Source: Gigaspora margarita
Lineage: Eukaryota > Glomeromycota > Glomeromycetes > Diversisporales > Gigasporaceae
Assembly (NCBI GenBank): GCA_009809945.1
Contig: WTPW01000063.1
Coordinates: 393,455 to 457,454, forward strand
Length of the DNA stretch: 64,000 bases
Direction: 5' to 3'
Positions 46,264 through 57,879 of this stretch are shown here, in pieces (position 1 is the stretch's first letter; each line of letters opens with the position of its first letter). A model generated the notes under the pieces. That model saw nothing but the letters and a program-made list of their open reading frames with translations. It did not search any database and was not told the DNA's origin. Both the position numbers and the translations under genes were made by a program.

Positions 46264-47361
46264 TACCCAGCATACCAGGCCCAGGACATGTCCCTTTCAT
46301 TGTTGTCTATAATTAAAATTTTTTAAAAAACATATGAATTTACTATATAACTTTGAGCTAAGATTCTTTTAAATGTTACTTATTAAAATTTTTCGGATAT
46401 ATAGAACAAGGGGAGAAGAAAAAATTGAGCTTAAAAATTGAATTAAAATTTTGTCAATTTTGCACAAAACGAAAATGTAACTTGGCCAGAATCAAATATT
46501 TTCTGATTTTAACATACGATATATATGTAACAACATGCCCTGAACAACTTTACTTAGTCGACAGAAGTAGGTTACCACTAGGTTACCTTGTAAGAAAAAT
46601 GGGTTATCTATGTACTAAAGTTAAAATTTATTGTATTTCTTGATTAAACTTTTTTCCTTATTAGGTAACCTACTTTGGGCTCTTAAGCAAAGTTGTTTGG
46701 CATGTAATTTTACGTCACATCTAAAATTGAATCACGTTTTTCAGACCTTTTACTAAGTGAAAAATGGGTTTAATGTTCAAAAAAATTTTTTTTTAAAAAA
46801 AAATTTTTTTTAAATTTTTTTTTAAAAAATTTTTTTCCTAACTTTAAACCCATTTTTCACTTAGTAAAAGGTCCGTAAAGCGCGATTCAACTTCAAATGT
46901 GACGTAAATTTACATGCCAAACAACTTTGCTTAAGAGCCCAAAGTAGGTTACCTAATAAGAAAAAAAGTTTAATCAAGAAATACAATAAATTTTAACTTT
47001 AGTACATAGATAACCCATTTTTCTTACAAGGTAACCTACTTACGTCGACTAAGTAAAGTTGTTCAAGGCATGTTTTTACATATATTTCTTACATTCAAAT
47101 CGGAAAATATTTGATTCTGGCCAAGTTACATTTTCGGTTTGTGCAAAATTAACAAAATTTTAATTCAATTTTTAAGCTCAATTTTTCTTCTCCCCTTGTT
47201 CTATATACCCGAAAAATTTAATTTAAAGTTAATAAGTAACATTTAAAAGAATCTTAGCTCAAAGTTATATAGTAAATTCATATGTTTTTTTAAAAAATTT
47301 TAATCATAAACAACATTTTGAACCCCTGTAAAGGGACATGTCCTGGGCCTGATACCCAGTA
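46264..47361. repeat. Giant palindrome, ~540-bp arms
   Basis: The left arm (46264-46780) reads inverted in the right arm (46840-47361) with few differences, from CAGGCCCAGGACATGTCCCTT at the outer ends to ACTTAGTAAAAGGTC near the centre. The centre is a ~60-bp run of alternating T and A blocks. Each arm contains a smaller inverted pair AAGTAGGTTACC/GGTAACCTACTT. It is probably a young foldback transposon. The frames at 46425-46643 and 47300-47524 are by-products. Confidence 0.9.
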
Positions 47362-47556
47362 AAAAAACATGGGCACGTGATATTTTTATGGCGCAAACCA
47401 GGGACAGGGAATAATATTGATATGATTTTGCAATAATATTGATCGATTCAGTTAAAAATATCGATTTATATCGATTTACACAGAACGAACCAATCAAAAT
47501 GCAGTATGCATATAACGTGATCAATAACTAAAGACTTCCACTACTGATATCGATAT

Positions 47557-48395
47557 AGGACCCCTGAATACTGATATGTTATATATATAAACCTTTGTCT
47601 TCAAATCTTATATAGGTGTACAAAAAAATTTTATTATGGAAGTGTACATTAGCTTAAAACTATATATTTAATGTATGACAGAAGTTTAATATAAGTTTTT
47701 TATACTTTAATAAAGTGTACAATAAAGCAAAATTTATTATTAAGCTAATGTACGATAAAGATTTAAATATTTAAGTTTGCTTTTTGGAATTTTTTAAATA
47801 TTTTCTCAAAGTTTCATTCTGACCTTGCTTGTAATTTACATTTATTCATTTTTTTATTCAAAACTTTTTAGAATATATATTTTTTTATCGAATTTACTAA
47901 TTTCTTTCTATTGTTGACTGCCTAAAATTATCCATACTAATTTATATATTACCTTCTAAATAAAATACACCATCTTTGATAGGGTTAGGATTAAAGTTAG
48001 TAGATAATATTATATAGTACTGAAATTTTGCAAAGAATTTTTTTTATTAGTATACAAAAGATAATTTCTTAGGCAAAGTTTTGTAATAAGTGTAACTTTC
48101 AAAAAAAGCAATTGTTGTTTTAATCATCACATTATACCTGTTCTTGCAATTCTGATTGGCCAATAACAAAAATTGGTAGAGAAATTAGTATAACTCTTAT
48201 ATACTGTACGATATACCAATTCAACACAATTAGTAAGTGTACGCCAATCTTTTTTTAATAATATTAATTAAGTGTACATCAAAGATCAAGCAAATTTGCT
48301 ATCAAAAAGCTCATTTTTGTACACAAATGGACAAACGTTTTAAAAAATTTAGTTTGAGTATATGACATAGGTTTTTGCATATATTCAGGGGTCCT
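47557..48395. mobile_element. hAT-like element, 839 bp, AGGACCC ends
   Basis: Ends AGGACCCCTGAATA and its inverse, flanked by ATCGATAT (47549-47556) and ATCAATAT (48396-48403), differing at one CpG. The AGGACCC.TGAA ends are shared with the 44006-44197 and 62785-62965 MITEs. The interior has GTGTACA-rich inverted blocks and a TTAGGATTAAAG.../TTATACCTGTTC core module. Confidence 0.8.
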
Positions 48396-48504
48396 ATCAA
48401 TATCTGTTTTGGCTGTTTGCTTTTTCTGAAACTTTCCGACACTTCGAGTTGTTCAAATTTTACTAAGTTTCTAAATTACTTCGAAGTAAAATTTTGGTTT
48501 GTTT

Positions 48505-49065
48505 AATTAGGGTTAGGATCTTGTTATTAGGTTGGGTTAGAAGATACTATATATATCAAAATTTTGCAAGAAAAATTTTTACTAATGCGCAGAAGGCCCT
48601 TTCATAGGCTAAATTTTGAGCTATAAGCGATTTTTGACAAAACGAACGTTGTTTTGAATTTTCTTGATCGTGCTACGTTACACCTGAACTTGACATTTGA
48701 AACTTTTTTTAGGGTAGTGATTTTACCTCAATTTTTCAAATTTATATTGCCCGGCCCAAATTATATCTAAATTTTGCCCGAAATTCGTAATGTTACACGG
48801 CATTACAAATTGTAAAAATATCGATAGTATTCCACGTCCATGGCGCAAACCAATCAGATCTCACGATCAGGTGTAACGTAGCACGATCAGGAAAATTCAA
48901 AACAAACGTTCGATTCGTCAAAAATCACCGATAACATAAAATCTGCATAGGAAACCACCTTTGGTGCATTAACAAAAAGTTTTCCTTGAGCGATTTTACC
49001 TTAAAAATACTTTCTAACCCCAACTCTAGTATAGACCCTAACCCTAACTTAAAAGAATTTAAGAA
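48505..49065. repeat. Foldback region with telomere-like ends and GATCAGGTGTAACG core
   Basis: The left arm (about 48505-48700) and right arm (about 48850-49065) are inverted copies. Outermost are TTAGGGTTAGG / CCTAACCCTAA words, then GCAAG.AAAATTTTTACTAATGC, then AACGAACGTTGTTTTGAATTTTC, then GATCGTGCTACGTTACACCTGA. The arms are separated by about 150 bp. It lies directly before the kelch gene relic. Confidence 0.75.
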
Positions 49066-49252
49066 TTTTTGCGTGCCATAAATATGGTCACGTGCCCGCT
49101 GGTGCGGTTGTTATGAATATTTTATATATTGGTGGAAAATAATCTACTTTATATATGCCAATGAATTCTGTAAATATTTCGAATAAAGTACTTTAATGAA
49201 ATTGGATTTAATGAAAATTGATTATTTAATTTTATTAATTAATTCTTTTTAG

Positions 49253-49922
49253 CTGCCATTTTATAAATTTTATAATAAAACATCTGATTCATGGAAATTT
49301 GTGGTATGTGATAATGAAAACATTTTTTTATTATTTCTTAGCAATTGATATTAATAACAAATCTAATATATTAATAGCCTACAATTGGGCAAACTCCTCC
49401 TCCCCGCGAAGCTTTCTCAGCAGTATTAAGTATGCTATTTGAAAATATTATATAAATGAATGTTTTAAATAAAAGGTTTTCTGCTACTTATTAATAATTC
49501 AAATTATAAACTTCCGAGGAACGTATTTTAATTTATGGTGGTAAAAAAGATACTGAATTTTACAGTGATTTGTGGGTTTTACATACGTCAAAGGTTTATA
49601 CATCATTCCTATGGACAAACGAAACTGAAAACATTTCAAATCAAATTAATCTAAAACTTGTGCACCATACTGCGACATTAGTGGATAATTATATGCTTGT
49701 TTCCTTTGGTAAATATTTAATTATTTTCAGCATATCAATGAATAAAATAATTGATAAACTTTTATTTATTTAACAGGTGTTATACAAAATGGAAATATTT
49801 CACATAAAAGAGTTCCAATTATTACAAATAATACTTATAGTGAATCATCATCAATATTATTGTTAGATTTAGGCCAAACAGGTTCCTTTAAATGGGTTAC
49901 TGAGTTTACTCCAACGAAATAA
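49253..49922 (+). pseudogene. Kelch-repeat protein gene, 5'-truncated relic
   Basis: Four exons join in frame: 49253-49303 (LPFYKFYNKTSDSWKFV), 49378-49422 (PTIGQTPPPREAFSA), 49519-49708 and 49777-49922. Introns have GT donors (GTATGTG, GTATTA, GTAAAT) and AG acceptors. The product includes ERILIYGG, FYSDLWVLHT, HHTATLVDNYMLVSFG and ILLLDLGQTGSFKWV, the alternating YGG, DLW and FG pattern of kelch beta-propeller blades. A possible upstream blade word ILYIGGK near 49115-49140 ends at a stop. Kelch propellers usually need five to seven blades, and only about two are seen, with no start codon or signal peptide, so the gene appears truncated. The foldback at 48505-49065 lies where the missing 5' part should be. 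The exon 2/3 junction is the weakest call. Confidence 0.55.
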
Positions 49923-50006
49923 TATAATTTCAAGTGATATAATTCAAGTATTTAAATTCTATTCAATACAAAATGTTTCAGATTCTAATTTTATAGTATA
50001 GTTAAT

Positions 50007-50105
50007 CAGGGATGATAAATGACCTTCAAATGACCCAATTTTATTATGAATTTTAGTCCGAAATGACCTAGGTCATTTAAAAAAAAGGCAATTTTACCAA
50101 TCCTG
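50007..50105. mobile_element. Tiny hAT MITE, 99 bp, perfect 8-bp duplication
   Basis: Ends CAGGGATGATAAATG and (inverted) CAGGATTGGTAAAATTG, with TAGTTAAT at 49999-50006 and 50106-50113. AATGACC words are inverted inside. It lies 85 bp beyond the kelch relic stop codon. Confidence 0.85.
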
Positions 50106-50113
50106 TAGTTAAT

Positions 50114-51964
50114 AGCTTCATCATTTCCTTATTACATTCATTATATTATTTTTTTAAATATTTATTAACTATACATTAATAATTATATTTGATTACTGTC
50201 ATTATATTATTTTTTAATTTTATTATTTAATACATTTAATAATTAAATTTATTTTAAACAATATATTTTGTTCCTTTAATTCTATGTGCTTTTACCTACG
50301 ATCCACCTAGCAGCACTTTATGGTGCTATATTTTCTTTTGCTTCAGTGTACAAAATCTATTGCAAAACATCGGATGAAAATTTTAATGGCTTTCAGCTTA
50401 AAATAATGTTGCAATAAAAAAGGAGGTTACAACTGTGAAATTTTACACACCGAACAATCCTATCCTTATAGGTTTATAAGATAGAGGAATTATTTGACAA
50501 CCACTTTTCTGAAAAGTATTCACTTAGACCATAATACCGATAACTTGATTATTTAACTAGACTCCTTGTATAATGCCATGATTAGTTACATAACCATTGT
50601 TTAAAAGATTATCTTAGGCATTTAACAATTAACCGATTTAAATCAAGTAATGCGATTAGGTGGTTAAAAATTATGACAAACCAGCTAACCTTTGACTCCT
50701 TATGTATGACAGCTTGCAGGCACAAAAATGACAGCAATAATCATCTACATATCGTGTTATATTAGTAAAGTTACTGAACATTCTTATGGATATTATCTAA
50801 ATTATTAAAAGTATCTCAACATAATTTTAATGCAGTTATCCACCCTTATGCTGTTATATTAGTGCCACGTAGTCACCTAGACTACCATGTATTCGTGGGG
50901 TTTTACTACTGAACTTCACTCGCTTGACAATACGATGACTGTCATATCGATCAGGTACTACCATCTAATAGATACTTCACACAGATAACAGTTTATTCAC
51001 TAAGAGATATGACACAAAGTTATTGTGAGCACAAAAGCAAAGCCAAAACTAGGCACTTCCCCTTAGGGTCGATGTCTTATCTATTAATTACAAATACACT
51101 ATACTCATCGCTCATTAAATCATTATTTCTTACTTTTAATTAAATCACGACATTCGGTCACCACGTACACAATCATTAATCACATGGGTATCGCGCAGCA
51201 CCGCGACACTTAGTCTAGTACCAAGCTACAGAAGTATTATATTAGTTGTAAGTTGCATGCTTTCCATTTAGAATATCTTTTTTTTTTAGATTCAAATTCA
51301 TCAAATGCTAAATATACTCATTTATTGCAATATTTAAAGTTAGCACATATACTGTACATGTATTTTATAGAAATTGAAATTCCAAAAAGGAACATGCATT
51401 AATTTTAGGATTTTATTTTATTTTAATTATAGAAAGGAAGAAAATACGCAAAAAGTACTTAAAAAAAGGTATTGAAGATTGGACGGATGAACAAAAAAAA
51501 TGAAGTACAAATAAAATTGATTATTGCTTTTTAGAATTAATTTTAAGTATTAGAAAAACTGTTGTTCTACCTGATGGCATATTCAGCCTTATTTAAATTA
51601 TAAAAAATGTAACCGAATAGGTTCAAGAAGTTTTAAATATGTTGATGTAGGAAATTAAAAAATAATTACTGATGTGAAAGAAAATTTGGCGATTTGATAA
51701 AATCAAAAAAAATTAATGGCGAACTGAAAAGTGCTACTCTATCAAAAATCTAATAATCTAAATAATAATATGAAAGTAGAGTATAGAAAATTGCATGCAA
51801 AATTGTTTAAAAAGCAGAAATTAAAAATTTTCAATTATAATTAGTATAATTTCAAGCTAATTATAAAAAAGTAAACTTTGTTAAGCATCTGAATGGATAT
51901 GAATGATGAAATCACTTGAATTTTGTAAATATTTATTTATTTTTATATCTTTAGAAGTCAAATA
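50114..51964. other. Long non-coding stretch with CpG
   Basis: No gene recognised. 50830-51240 is richer in CpG than most of the window. A short frame near 51433-51503 (RKKIRKKYLKKGIEDWTDEQ) looks gene-like but is isolated and unnamed. Confidence 0.4.
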
Positions 51965-52261
51965 GGGGTTCGTATTATTTCACTGACAATCAACTCAACG
52001 ACACCCCACTTCACCAAAATCAATTTACTGACATGCTTGTTTTACAGACGACCAGTTCACCGACAATCAACTTACAGACAAGCTGACTTAACTGACAAGC
52101 TTGTTTTTGTTGACAATTAATTCACCGACAGTACATTTCACTGACAAGTTTGATTTACCGACAAGCTTATTTTGACGACAATATAATTCACTGACAGTAC
52201 GTTTCACCGACAGCACATTTCCTTTATGCAAACCGAAAATTAACTTTGCGTGGCCTAAAAT

Positions 52262-53404
52262 GGGTTTGGGTCAAAATCCCGACAGGTCATAATCCTGACA
52301 AAAAAATCCCGATAACCAAAAAAAGTTTCGCTTGAACAATTTCACTATAAAATCGCCTAAATCCCGACCCTAACCTAGATGCTCACCCTAACTCTAACCT
52401 AAGCACTCACCCTAACCCAAACCTAACTTAAATAAACTTAATTGATGATCTGGATAAGATCGGCACTATTACCATATTGGGGCAATAGTAATTTTGGTTC
52501 AGCACTTCACTGATGCTCGTTTCGTAGAAATAATATTTCACTGACAACAATTCACTGGCATGTTATTTCACCAACATTTATTTTACATTCACCGACAGTT
52601 TATTTCACTGACTTATTTCACTGACAAAATAATTCTGGTCATTGTCATTAGGGTCAGGTTAGAATTAGAGTTAAGGTTGTAGAATTTATAAAAAAAAATT
52701 TGTCTATGAAATAAGCTTCTGTGAAATAAATTGTCGGTGAAATAAGCTTGTCTGCGAAATAAGTGTCAATGAAATAAGCATGTTGGTGAATTTTTGTCAG
52801 TGCTATGTAATGTCTACAAAACGAGCGCCAGTGAAGTGATACATATCCAGTAATTTTGGGGATAAGTACAATATAAACTTTTATATGCTGGAATCTGACT
52901 TCGTTTCAATGATAATTAATTTTTTATTAAGTTAGCAGCTCAAGTCGATTAATTGGAAGTTGTAGAGCTCACTGGGACGCATCTAATGGTGGTTAGATCA
53001 TTCAAATCGGTCCAATGTACGCTAAGATATCGCTAAAAAACGATTGGACGACTATATAAAATTTCTAGTTTGTTTACATAGAATTTTATATAGTCGGCCA
53101 ATCGTTTTTTAGTGATATCTCAGCGTACACTGGGCCGATTTGAATGATCTAACCACCATTAGATGCGTCTCAGTGAGCTCTACAACTTTCAATTATTGAC
53201 TTCGGCTATTAACTTAATAAAAATTACTAATCATTGGAATGATGTCAGATTTCAGCATATAATGAAAATTATAGCAATTTTGCCCCAAATTTTTATATAA
53301 AAATAGTGCTGATCTTATCTGGATCAGTAATTAATAGTTTTTTGTATTGGGATTGTTGGGATTTTTACTGTCAGGAATTTTTTTGTTGATTTTGACTGGC
53401 ACCC
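52262..53404. mobile_element. Foldback element with GGGT...ACCC ends, second layer
   Basis: Left GGGTTTGGGTCAAAATCCCGA and right (inverted) GGGTGCCAGTCAAAATCAAC, then TCCTGACA and GATCYRGATAAGATCRGCACT in both arms. The inner arms (about 52880-53285) pair almost perfectly, including GTAGAGCTCACTG.GACGC and CGATTGG.CGACTATATAAAA. CCCTAACCTAGATGC and CACCCTAACCC words lie in the left part. A third element splits the left arm. Confidence 0.75.
52496..52848. mobile_element. Mutator-like MITE, TTTCACYGACA family, third layer, 353 bp
   Basis: Perfect 9-bp duplication AGTAATTTT (52487-52495, 52849-52857). Ends GGTTCAGCACTTCACTGATGC and inverted GGATATGTATCACTTCACTGG. Loop AATTCTGGTCATTGTCATTAGGGTCAGG in pieces equals that of 6747-7062. 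The right arm of the host foldback shows the uninterrupted sequence. Confidence 0.9.
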
Positions 53405-53950
53405 GAGTAATGTAAACTCCTGGAGCCAGTCGGAGAGTGCAAATTTTGACTATTCTGGATCAGCCCAGTGAAGAATCCAAACATGCTTAAAAGAAAAAAA
53501 AGCAAAAATATGCAAAAACTAACATTTAAATCAATCTTGGTGCACTGATTAAAAATGATGAGAATGAATTTTATGTATAATAAACATTATTCTAACTCTA
53601 TAGCCTCTAATACTAAGGCCCTAACCCTAAATTTTTATCTCATGTGCTTAGTTTATTTACAAAATCAGATTTTTTGTTACCTGTGCAAATAAGTTAATGT
53701 ACTGTCAGTAAAATGTAGTGTTGATGAATTATATTGTCATCAAAATAAGCTTGTTAGTAAATCAATCTTGCAGTAAAATGTACTGTCAGTGAATTAGTTG
53801 TCGACAAAATGAGCTTGTTGGTTAAGTCAGCTTGTTTGTGAGTTGAGTGAGTGTCAGTGAACTAGTTGTCTGTAAGACAAGCCTGTCAGTAAATTGATTG
53901 TTGTTGAAGTGGAGTGTCAATGTGTTGATTGTTGGTAAAGCAAGCTGTAC

Positions 53951-54539
53951 TATTTTTGGGCAGATTGTATGCTATTAGTTTTTGATTTATTTAAATGCCA
54001 ATTATACTGAGTTATATGTTATTTTGTTTTACTTTCTTTATATAATTTTTACTGAACAAGGTTATATGATTGAATTTTTACTTTCTTTAAAACTTTCTAT
54101 ATGTAGTTATGTTTTTGCTTTTAGATTAGTTTAAGTTCTTTTTTTTTAAAAAAAATTATTGTGAATAAGATTATTCATTATTAAGTTTATGCCTAAAACT
54201 TAGATTTAATAATTTGATATTTTGCACAAAAGAATTAATAATTTAAATAACTAAATTTTCAGGACTAACCCATGCTACATGGCCTTCGGCCATATGACCC
54301 AGGTTAATCTGTGCAAATTTAGCTATTTTTGACAACTAATACAATAACTATAACATATTTAAGGGGGAAATGATGATGTTGATACATGATATCTACAAAA
54401 AAAATAATAAATCAAGTACCTATGCACAATTACTAATATTAAAATGATTATGTAAATCTGCACAATTTAATATAGTTAGCAAACAATATATATTAATAGT
54501 AAAGCAATATAATAATAAGCCCATATTAATACAATTACA
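53951..54539. other. Spacer, nothing recognised
   Basis: AT-rich sequence without gene. Confidence 0.4.
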
Positions 54540-54655
54540 AATTAGTTGGGCAGTCAAAAGTAGAAACAAAGAAAATTGTTTCTAAGTAAATTTTTTCTAG
54601 ACTTTAAATTAAAATATCTCAACAACTATTAAACCAAACCTGATAAATTTTTTTA
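54540..54655 (+). repeat. ~120-bp dispersed repeat, copy 2
   Basis: Matches 17515-17655 in the same orientation. Confidence 0.6.
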
Positions 54656-54700
54656 TTTTAATTTTATATAGTTATAGAATTAAAATAAAAATTTTTTCCT

Positions 54701-54785
54701 TAGTGAGAATCGAACTCAGGGCTGTCTCATTATATAGGCTTGGGGTGACAACAAGCTAGCTACACTATGTTGCCATACCCTCTTT
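54701..54785 (-). other. tRNA-like SINE head
   Basis: Read on the minus strand it has an A-box-like TAGTGTAGCTAGCTTG, the block TTGTCACCCCAAGCC also present in the 13251 head, and a strict B box GAGTTCGATTCTC. It then passes into an A/T-rich tail. It is probably a short or truncated SINE, not a working tRNA gene. Confidence 0.55.
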
Positions 54786-55259
54786 GGTAAATTAATTAAA
54801 AGTATTAGTAATGTGATTTTACTTATAATAACTATCTAAACTTATCTAACCTTTAATCTATAATGACCCTAACTCTAAAGTTAATTTGATAAAACACATT
54901 ATAAGAACCTGCTCTACTTTAGATATCCTCATTTTTTTAGCTCAAAATAAACAACAAAAGCAAATTTTGCAAATTTATATTTCACAATTTTAGAAGAGTT
55001 ATTTACCATATAGTTGCAAAATAATGCGCAGGAGTGTTATTTCAAATTTTGGCCTGAAATAAGCTTAATTTAGGCTAAAATTCAAAATGACTATAAGGTA
55101 AGTTAGTTGTTTACACCTGATTTGAAAATTAGTGAAACATGTGATAAATTTTTTGACAATCATCCAAATTTTAATAATTTTTTTCAGTAATAGTAGTATA
55201 ATTTTTCAATCATACTAGCATTTTGCTTATGCTTTCATAAATTTAAGGTAAAAATTTGA
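54786..55259. other. Spacer, little recognised
   Basis: No gene. A block near 55110-55180 (TTTGAAAATTAGTG, AAATTTTAATAATTTTTTTC) is related to the palindromic repeat at 56640-56905. Confidence 0.4.
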
Positions 55260-56290
55260 TTAAAAAGTACATCAATTTGCAAACTGCAATAAATTAAATT
55301 AGGATTATTGCAATTTCTATCATGGATTACTATAAAAATTCTGCTAATATGATTATAGTGATCAAAATTATGCTACGTTGCATAGAAATTATAATAATTC
55401 CAATATTAGTTACTGTAAAATTTTGTTGCAGAACATGCTTGTTATTCTATTGACCTCAATATATAGACAAAGATAAGTTAATTTGTATTAGAATTATTGT
55501 AATTTCTATTATATTACTAAAAAAATTCTACCACCAAATTTACTTGGCATATAATGTGTAGCTAAAAAGTTGTACAGAGGACATATTTGCCACCAAGTGA
55601 CCTTAGTATTTAGCTATAAGTTAGTTGTATTAAAATTATCATGTTATTGTTAAAAAAAATTGGTACAAAAAAAAATTTGTACAAAACTTACTTGTTGTTC
55701 TAATAATATAAAATAGGCAGAGATGGGTTGTATTGGAATAAAATGTTGTGATTTCAATTACAAACTGTTGTAAAAAATTTTGTTACAAAACTTGCACACT
55801 ATTTTAGTAATAATAAAGAGTGAGTTAGTTGTATTGGGATTATTAAAATTCTATATGAGCTAAAAAAAATTCTGTTACAATCTTACTTGACACACAATTT
55901 TGATTGAAATTGTGATTTCTATCATGAATTACTGTAAGAATTACAGTAAAAATTCTGTTACAATCTTCTTCACTATTTAGTGACCATATCATGCAGTTAA
56001 AATTGAGTTAATTTGCATTAAGGGTATTGATAGTGAATGTAAAAACTTTTATTACAAATCTTAGTTATTATTCCAGTGAAATACAGTATGTTATTATTGA
56101 ATAAGCCATTGTGGTTTATATCAGTAACAATCACAATATATAGTTAGGATTAGTTAGTTCGTGTTGAAATTATTATAGTTTCTTTTATAAGTTATAGTTT
56201 CTTTTATAAGTTATAGTTTCTTTTATAAGTTACTATTATAAACCTTACTATTCTGGTGATACACAATATGGGACTTACTTACACATGCTA
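55260..56290 (-). repeat. ~110-bp tandem repeat family, copy 5 (inverted)
   Basis: About nine units in the opposite orientation to copies 1-4, with AAAATTTTGTTACAAAACTTG and TAGTTAGTTGTATTGGGATTA-type words. It ends in the 19-bp triplication below. Confidence 0.65.
56173..56229 (+). repeat. 19-bp unit repeated three times
   Basis: TTATAGTTTCTTTTATAAG, three perfect tandem copies inside a repeat unit; recent slippage. Confidence 0.95.
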
Positions 56291-56639
56291 TTAACATTAT
56301 CCATATCTCAGTTAATTTCAAAGATACAATGTATGCATAATGTATGGAAGTCTATTTGTTAAATTTCAAAGATACAAAGTATGTGAATGATCAAAAGATA
56401 ATTTTTTTTAACAAATTATGATGAATATATTATGAAATTATTATACAAATAATCATAATTACAGATTTAAATAGATCATCATAACTAATTACTATAGTTT
56501 AAATTTTTTCATGGCCTGACTATGGTTTCCTATTTTTTTAGATCACATTTTTAGTTTTAATACAATCAAAAATATTAAAATGTACAAACCCAAAATTAAA
56601 TGATATTATTGCAGTATGTTTTGTATTGGTAGAAAATTA

Positions 56640-56905
56640 TACTTTTTTACTAAAAAAATAATTACCAAAATTTGCTAACAATAATTACAAAATTCATCAT
56701 GTGTCCACTAATTTTCAAATTAGCTATAACAGCTGATTTGAAAAATAGTAGGACATTTAATGAATTTTATAGATTATCTGCAAATTTCAATAATTTTTTT
56801 TAGTAATATAAAATTTTATTATCAAAAAACTAAACTGTTATTACTAAAAGTAATTATTGAAATTTGGATAGTCATCACAAAATTCATCTTGTGTCCCACT
56901 AATTT
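56640..56905. repeat. Palindromic repeat with three related blocks
   Basis: AATTACCAAAATTTGC..., TGTCC(C)ACTAATTTTCAAAT and ATTATTGAAATTTGGATAG-type words occur in both orientations, forming nested hairpins. No clear ends. Confidence 0.5.
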
Positions 56906-57381
56906 TCAAATAATAATCTTTACATTCACATTTACCAAAGGGAGTATAATATATTTATTGTTAGTTGCTGATCAAATTGACAATCACATAAAAGATATTT
57001 AGGATTATGATCTGGATAATCCTTATTCTTTTAATCTATAAATATTACAGATCTATCCAGTTAAAATTAATGGATACAGATATTTGAGAACTCTAAACAA
57101 TCTATATAAGATCATATTTGAAAAATTGTAGGTATTGAGTAAAAAAGTTATATTTGAAAATAGCTAATGACCAAATAGAGTATATTTAAAATAATTCTAA
57201 TGGGATAAGTTTATAAATCTTATATTTGAAATGTGGTAATAAAAAATGTAAAGTAAGAAATTATTTGTTTTTTTATTTTTTTATAAAGATTTTGTTAAAA
57301 AATATAGATCTAGATCTTTTTTTAAAAAAATATGTAATTCTTTTTTTTTTAAAAAAAAAAAAAGATGTAATTTATTTTTTT

Positions 57382-57451
57382 TTAGAGAATATAATTTAGT
57401 TTTTTGCTATATTTTTTTAGAGAATATAATTTAGTTTTTTGCTATATTTTA
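57382..57451 (+). repeat. 35-bp tandem duplication
   Basis: TTAGAGAATATAATTTAG plus TTTTTTGCTATATTTTT, two copies. Confidence 0.85.
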
Positions 57452-57879
57452 AAAAAAGATAAAGACTTCTAAAATTTTTATCTAATACTATATTTCTCTT
57501 ATATCTAGAATTTCTTGATCTAATAATCAGATTGTATTTTTTTGGTACAATTCAAATTGACTTATCAAAATAATTCAAATGGCATCAAAATTATGCAAAT
57601 CCAATTATTAGATCAAGAGAATTTTGGATATAAAAATTGCTCTAAGAGAGTGCTTATTTTTGGAGGAATATGGTATTTAAAATATAGCTAATATATACCA
57701 AAAAAAATTGCTATAATACAAAATATAAGCTCATAGAGACTATTCAAAGTTCTATATACGTATTCAATTTGAATCATCAGATCAATTCAGATTAATGGAT
57801 TATGAATTAAAATACTATTTATAACAATAAATTACTAACAAATCCTACAAATCTTTATAGTCCATTGTTATGATATATA

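Larger units (their letters stand above)
51965..53950. mobile_element. Large foldback of the TTTCACYGACA family holding nested elements
   Basis: The left arm (about 51965-52215) and right arm (about 53690-53950) are inverted copies made of about a dozen CACTGACA-type units. Order is conserved, for example CAATCAACWCAWYGACACYCC, AAGCTGACTTAA and ATATAATTCA. Between the arms lies another foldback element (52262-53404), itself interrupted. Target duplication not legible. Confidence 0.75.

Noticed and set aside
46425-46643. 72-aa frame, and 47300-47524 on the other strand
   Set aside because: These fall within or at the end of the arms of the giant palindrome and are not conserved as frames between the two arms.
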